Program-made: the position numbers and the translations under genes | Notes under the pieces: generated by a model | Databases searched by the model: none | Seen by the model: the letters and a program-made list of their open reading frames with translations, nothing else | What the model was told of the DNA's origin: nothing | Shown here: in pieces, positions 60,786 to 64,000 of the stretch | Numbering within the stretch: the stretch's first letter is position 1 | Layout of the letters: each line of letters opens with the position of its first letter | Assembly (NCBI GenBank): GCA_035634255.1 | Contig: DASQDI010000085.1 | Span: forward strand, 1 to 64,000 | Direction of reading: 5' to 3' | DNA length: 64,000 bases | DNA from: DATLMR01 sp035634255 | GTDB lineage: Bacteria > Acidobacteriota > Blastocatellia > UBA7656

Positions 60786-61781
60786 TCATTCTCCCAGATT
60801 TAACACGACGCCCATTCCTGCTCTCATAGCTCTCTCATAGACAATCGCCGCCGCCGCCACGTCCTGCAATGCTGTCCCCGTGCTATCGAATATGATTATT
60901 TCGTCATCCGATGTGCGGCCTGCTTTCTTGCCTGCGATTACGTCGCCGAGTTCTGCGTACACATTCGATTTTGTAATCAATCTTTGCTCAAGCGCGTGAT
61001 GAAGTTCCCCAATGGTCGCGCACTGTTCCAGTAAATCTACGACAACTTTGTTTGATGCCATGAGCGCAGGGTCTAGCTCTTGCTTCTCTTCGTTATCAGC
61101 TCCGACGGCAGCGATGAATGTACCCGGCGATACGTATTCGCGTTTTAGAAAGTACCGTTTTGACGGCGTGCAGGTGACGCAAATGTCGCTCTCTTTTACG
61201 GCTTTCGCCGGGTCACTCACAGCTCTCACTTCGATACCTGTCTCTTTTGAAAGTTCCTCTGCGAACCGCCTCGCGCAGCCTTCATCAATATCAAAGGCGT
61301 AAGCGCGCGTGAGTGGTCGTACATGCGCTAGAGCCTTAAGCGAGATTCGCCCCTGATTGCCGCAGCCGCAGATAGTCGCAACTTTCGCGTCAAGCCGGGC
61401 AAGATACTTTGCCGCCACGCCCGTCGCCGCCCCCGTTCGGATGATCGTAATCTCCATAGAATCCATCAGAGCCAGAGGGTATCCGTTTTCCCCATCGCAC
61501 AGCATGACGATCCCCTGGATGAGAGGCAGCGCGAATCGATTGGGGTTTTGAGGGAAGTTGGCATTCAACTTCGCGGCGAAGTATGACCTATCAAGCTCAA
61601 GTAGTCCGGCCTTAATGTGAAAGCCTCCGTCTCGTGCGTGTGTTCCGAGCATTCCGGGCGGTTTGGTCTTGCCTTCCGCGTACAGCCTGAATGCTTGTTC
61701 GACGGCAGCGATACACTCTTCTATGCCGAGCAGTGATGCGATCTCGGAGCGCTTGAGCAGCAGTGTCCCCTCTGCTTTCAT
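60786..61781 (-). CDS. Ornithine cyclodeaminase/mu-crystallin family protein
   Basis: 331 aa. The N-terminal dimerisation part has EIASLLGIEECIAAVEQAFRLYAEGKTKPP. The Rossmann domain has ATGVAAKYLARLDAKVATICGCGNQGRISLKALAHVRPL (GCGNQG nucleotide loop) and YAFDIDEGCARRFAEEL. The lysine that binds the substrate carboxylate should be in FHIKAGLLEL. Family members cyclise ornithine, reduce ketimines or make siderophore precursors; which applies here is not clear. It follows pepE by 9 bp, with AGGAG upstream. Confidence 0.87.
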   Translation of the reverse strand: MKAEGTLLLKRSEIASLLGIEECIAAVEQAFRLYAEGKTKPPGMLGTHARDGGFHIKAGLLELDRSYFAAKLNANFPQNPNRFALPLIQGIVMLCDGENGYPLALMDSMEITIIRTGAATGVAAKYLARLDAKVATICGCGNQGRISLKALAHVRPLTRAYAFDIDEGCARRFAEELSKETGIEVRAVSDPAKAVKESDICVTCTPSKRYFLKREYVSPGTFIAAVGADNEEKQELDPALMASNKVVVDLLEQCATIGELHHALEQRLITKSNVYAELGDVIAGKKAGRTSDDEIIIFDSTGTALQDVAAAAIVYERAMRAGMGVVLNLGE

Positions 61782-61790
61782 ACACTTCTC

Positions 61791-62522
61791 CTACACGGCG
61801 GGCGAGACTAGATAGTTGAGCTGCGCGCCGGGTTCGATTTCAACAGGCTCGTACTCTTTGCGGAATAACCGAGCACCAGATATGCCTTTCAATTCGATGG
61901 AGCTCTCCTCGACACGCAGCATTGCGCCTTCGCGCAAGCCCACGACCGGCGTCGAGTTCTCTTCAAGGAATTGAATTATCCTCACCTCCCGTGTTTCGCC
62001 CATGTGCGTCGAATCGGGATCGGGGTCAAGGTAATGAGCGTTGATCTGGAAAGAGACTAGGCCGAGCGAATCAAAGGAAGGCGGCTGCACGATGGGCATG
62101 TCATTGGTTGTTTTGATCGTCGGGCACGCGACAATTGAGCCTGCGCTCGACCCAATATACGGCATGCCCTCCGCCACCCTTCGCCGGATTGGGAGTAGCA
62201 GGTCGAAATCGTAGAGCGCCTTCAAAAGCCGAAAAGTATTCCCTCCGCCGATGAAGAGGGCTTCCGCATCATTGATAGCCTGCCGCATGTCCGAGACATC
62301 GTGGATTGAATCAAGGTCATAACCCATAGCATTAAATCGCTCGCGCGCCGTCCCGGCATAGGCGGCGCGATCATATAATGCAAAAGGGACGAACAGGACA
62401 CGCTTAACTTCTCCCAAAAAATCGCTGATCGCGCCTTCGGCATGATCAAGGTAACCGCTGCCATATAGCGTCGAGTTACTGATCAACAGAAGACGCTTGT
62501 TCAGGTTATTTCCTTCAAACAT
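61791..62522 (-). CDS. pepE: Peptidase E-like (S51) alpha-aspartyl dipeptidase
   Basis: 243 aa from the ATG at 62522 (CGGAGG upstream). It has LLLISNSTLYGSGYLDHAEGAI, the nucleophile Ser in MPYIGSSAGSIVACPTI, and the His/Asp region INAHYLDPDPDSTHMGETREVRIIQFL. Peptidase E cleaves Asp-X dipeptides. The same fold is used by cyanophycinase, but size and motifs fit PepE. It is 15 bp after chrA and 9 bp before the OCD-like gene. Confidence 0.9.
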   Translation of the reverse strand: MFEGNNLNKRLLLISNSTLYGSGYLDHAEGAISDFLGEVKRVLFVPFALYDRAAYAGTARERFNAMGYDLDSIHDVSDMRQAINDAEALFIGGGNTFRLLKALYDFDLLLPIRRRVAEGMPYIGSSAGSIVACPTIKTTNDMPIVQPPSFDSLGLVSFQINAHYLDPDPDSTHMGETREVRIIQFLEENSTPVVGLREGAMLRVEESSIELKGISGARLFRKEYEPVEIEPGAQLNYLVSPAV

Positions 62523-62536
62523 TTTTCTACCTCCGT

Positions 62537-63961
62537 TCACTCGAAAAGTACTATCCGCGCAAGGCCTATGACTCCGCCCGCCAGGACAACCCACAACACA
62601 TCTATTTTGAATCGGTATAGCGCGAGGAAACCCGCGACCGTCATTGCGGCGGCAAACCAGTTTGTTCCGCCCTGCAATTGCTGAGGCCAGATCACCGCCG
62701 CGCCGAATACAAGCGCGAGGTTCAAGATCACGCCCACCACGGCGGCGGTTACGCCGGAGAGCGCTGAAGTCAAATTCTTATTTCCACGTAGCACCTCGAT
62801 GTAAGGCGCTCCGAGGAAGATGAATATGAAACACGGGAGAAAAGTTGTATATGTGGTGACCAGAGCCCCGGTAACGGCGCTTGCCGTCTGACCCATGCCC
62901 CCTGGATCATTCCACCCGGCCATAAAGCCGATGAACTGCAAGACCATTATGAGCGGCCCAGGCGTCGTTTCCGCCAGAGCCAATCCGTCTATAGCTTGAG
63001 AGTGAGAAATCCAGCCATAGGTCTCCACGGCTGCTTGCGTCATATAAGCCAGTACGGCGTAAGCTCCGCCGAAAGTAACAAACGCGGCCTGAGTGAAGAC
63101 TCGATATTCCTGGACATGGAGACTGCCCCACCCGCGCCATGCAACGAGCGCCAGCAGCGGCAGCAGCCAGAGCACAACTCCTATTGCGAGCACCTTCACC
63201 GCGCGCATGCTCGACGGGAGAGTGTGCGCAGGAGGTAGCGCGTCGTCGTCAATCACCGTCCTTGATTCTCTGTTTCTCAACTCACTCGCTTCGGGTGCCG
63301 ATTCTTTTCCGGCTGTCTGTTTTGCCTCATCACTTTTGGCGATAAAAAGGCTCGGCCACGCTCGCGCGCCTGAAAGACCGACGACGGCAGCGGCGAGCAC
63401 GATGAGCGGGAAGGGAACATGCAAGAAGTAGATGGCAATAAAAGCGGCTGCGGCTATGACAACGTGGGCTGCACTTTTGAGCGCGCGGCCTCCGATCTTT
63501 ACTATTGCTTCAACGACGATGGCGACAACGACCGGCTTGAATCCGGCAACGATGCCGGCCACTGTCGGCAGATTGCCGTATGCTGCATATATGTAAGAGA
63601 GCGCCAGCAGAATGAAGATCGAAGGAATAACGAAGAAGGCTCCGGCGACTATGCCGCCGAGTGTGCGATGAAGCAGCCAGCCGATATAAATGGCGAGTTG
63701 TTGAGCCTCCGGCCCCGGCAGCAGCATGCAATAGTTAAGTGCGTGAAGAAATCGTTCTTCGCTAAGCCAGCGCCGCCGCTCAACTAGCTCGCGATGCATG
63801 ATAGCAATCTGACCGGCAGGGCCGCCGAAAGATATAAAGCCCAGCTTGACCCAGAAACGAAGCGCCTCGGCAAATGGTACTCTACGCGGGCCAGGCTGAA
63901 ATTCACTATCGCTAAGATCGCCTGCCTCGCTTTTTACCGCCACCCCTGGTTCGTTTTCCAT
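62537..63961 (-). CDS. chrA: Chromate transporter family protein, long form
   Basis: 474 aa from the ATG at 63961. It has two homologous halves of about 6 TM each. The first has FWVKLGFISFGGPAGQIAIMHRELVERRRWLSEERFLHAL and LLPGPEAQQLAIYIGWLLHRTLGG. The second has FVTFGGAYAVLAYMTQAAVETYGWISHSQAIDGLALAETTPGPLIMVLQFIGFMAGW. Both carry the FGG and PGP motifs of CHR proteins, which export chromate or sulfate-like anions. A charged linker (about 215-245) joins the halves. It is the first gene of the leftward cluster within the window; anything upstream lies outside. Confidence 0.92.
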   Translation of the reverse strand: MENEPGVAVKSEAGDLSDSEFQPGPRRVPFAEALRFWVKLGFISFGGPAGQIAIMHRELVERRRWLSEERFLHALNYCMLLPGPEAQQLAIYIGWLLHRTLGGIVAGAFFVIPSIFILLALSYIYAAYGNLPTVAGIVAGFKPVVVAIVVEAIVKIGGRALKSAAHVVIAAAAFIAIYFLHVPFPLIVLAAAVVGLSGARAWPSLFIAKSDEAKQTAGKESAPEASELRNRESRTVIDDDALPPAHTLPSSMRAVKVLAIGVVLWLLPLLALVAWRGWGSLHVQEYRVFTQAAFVTFGGAYAVLAYMTQAAVETYGWISHSQAIDGLALAETTPGPLIMVLQFIGFMAGWNDPGGMGQTASAVTGALVTTYTTFLPCFIFIFLGAPYIEVLRGNKNLTSALSGVTAAVVGVILNLALVFGAAVIWPQQLQGGTNWFAAAMTVAGFLALYRFKIDVLWVVLAGGVIGLARIVLFE

Positions 63962-64000
63962 CACCTTTTTCTCCCGCTGTCTTCTCATCTCGGCCCAACA

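Noticed and set aside
51630..64000. Integrase or transposase for the supposed island
   Set aside because: No recombinase, transposase or insertion-sequence ends could be recognised in this interval.

Overview
The window looks like a chromosomal piece of a high-G+C, Gram-negative bacterium. SecD/SecF/YajC, TonB-ExbB-ExbD, a PBP1B-type bifunctional synthase and an usher-like outer-membrane protein all point to a diderm envelope. An archaeal-type class I aldolase (FbaB), the futalosine-pathway enzyme MqnD and a zinc-ribbon Ser/Thr kinase with a C-terminal NTF2-like domain together suggest an acidobacterium, perhaps Blastocatellia. That placement is inference from gene content, not from a database search.

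Layout. (1) 1-8.3 kb: a locus resembling a chaperone-usher pilus system. Two PapD-like chaperones flank two pilin-like secreted proteins on the + strand. An usher-like barrel protein and two unknown proteins are encoded convergently on the - strand. (2) 8.4-32.5 kb: a mostly leftward housekeeping block with a LolA-like protein (+), fbaB, PBP1B, dnaE, an ABC-F ATPase, a parvulin lipoprotein, rpmB (+), ridA, rel/spoT, a TPR lipoprotein with exbD-exbD-exbB-tonB, secF-secD-yajC and tgt. (3) 32.5-49.7 kb: a mostly rightward block with a family 2 glycosyltransferase, a CaiB-type CoA transferase, an acyl-CoA dehydrogenase, a response regulator (-), mqnD (-), a pair of ATP-grasp enzymes, eno, a methyltransferase, gpmI, a YchF-like GTPase, a HAD phosphatase, a family 9 glycosyltransferase, a small membrane protein and the kinase. 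(4) 49.7-51.6 kb: two DppB/DppC-type permeases and tRNA-Thr(TGT). (5) 51.6-64 kb: DNA that is visibly less G+C-rich. It holds two unknown secreted proteins, a decayed 0.7-kb stretch with an RND-pump remnant, and a long leftward cluster: chrA, pepE, an ornithine cyclodeaminase-like gene, an MFS transporter, two unusual secreted or lipoprotein genes and a ferric-iron ABC transporter.

Working together: TonB/ExbB/ExbD energise outer-membrane uptake, SecDF-YajC drives export, and the parvulin lipoprotein and PBP1B serve envelope assembly. FbaB, Eno and GpmI are glycolytic. MqnD points to menaquinone made through futalosine. The most interesting items are the pilus-like locus with its two coupled unknown genes, a phased triplet of DnaA-box-like repeats upstream of dnaE, the ATP-grasp gene pair, and the chrA-to-iron-transporter cluster beyond tRNA-Thr.
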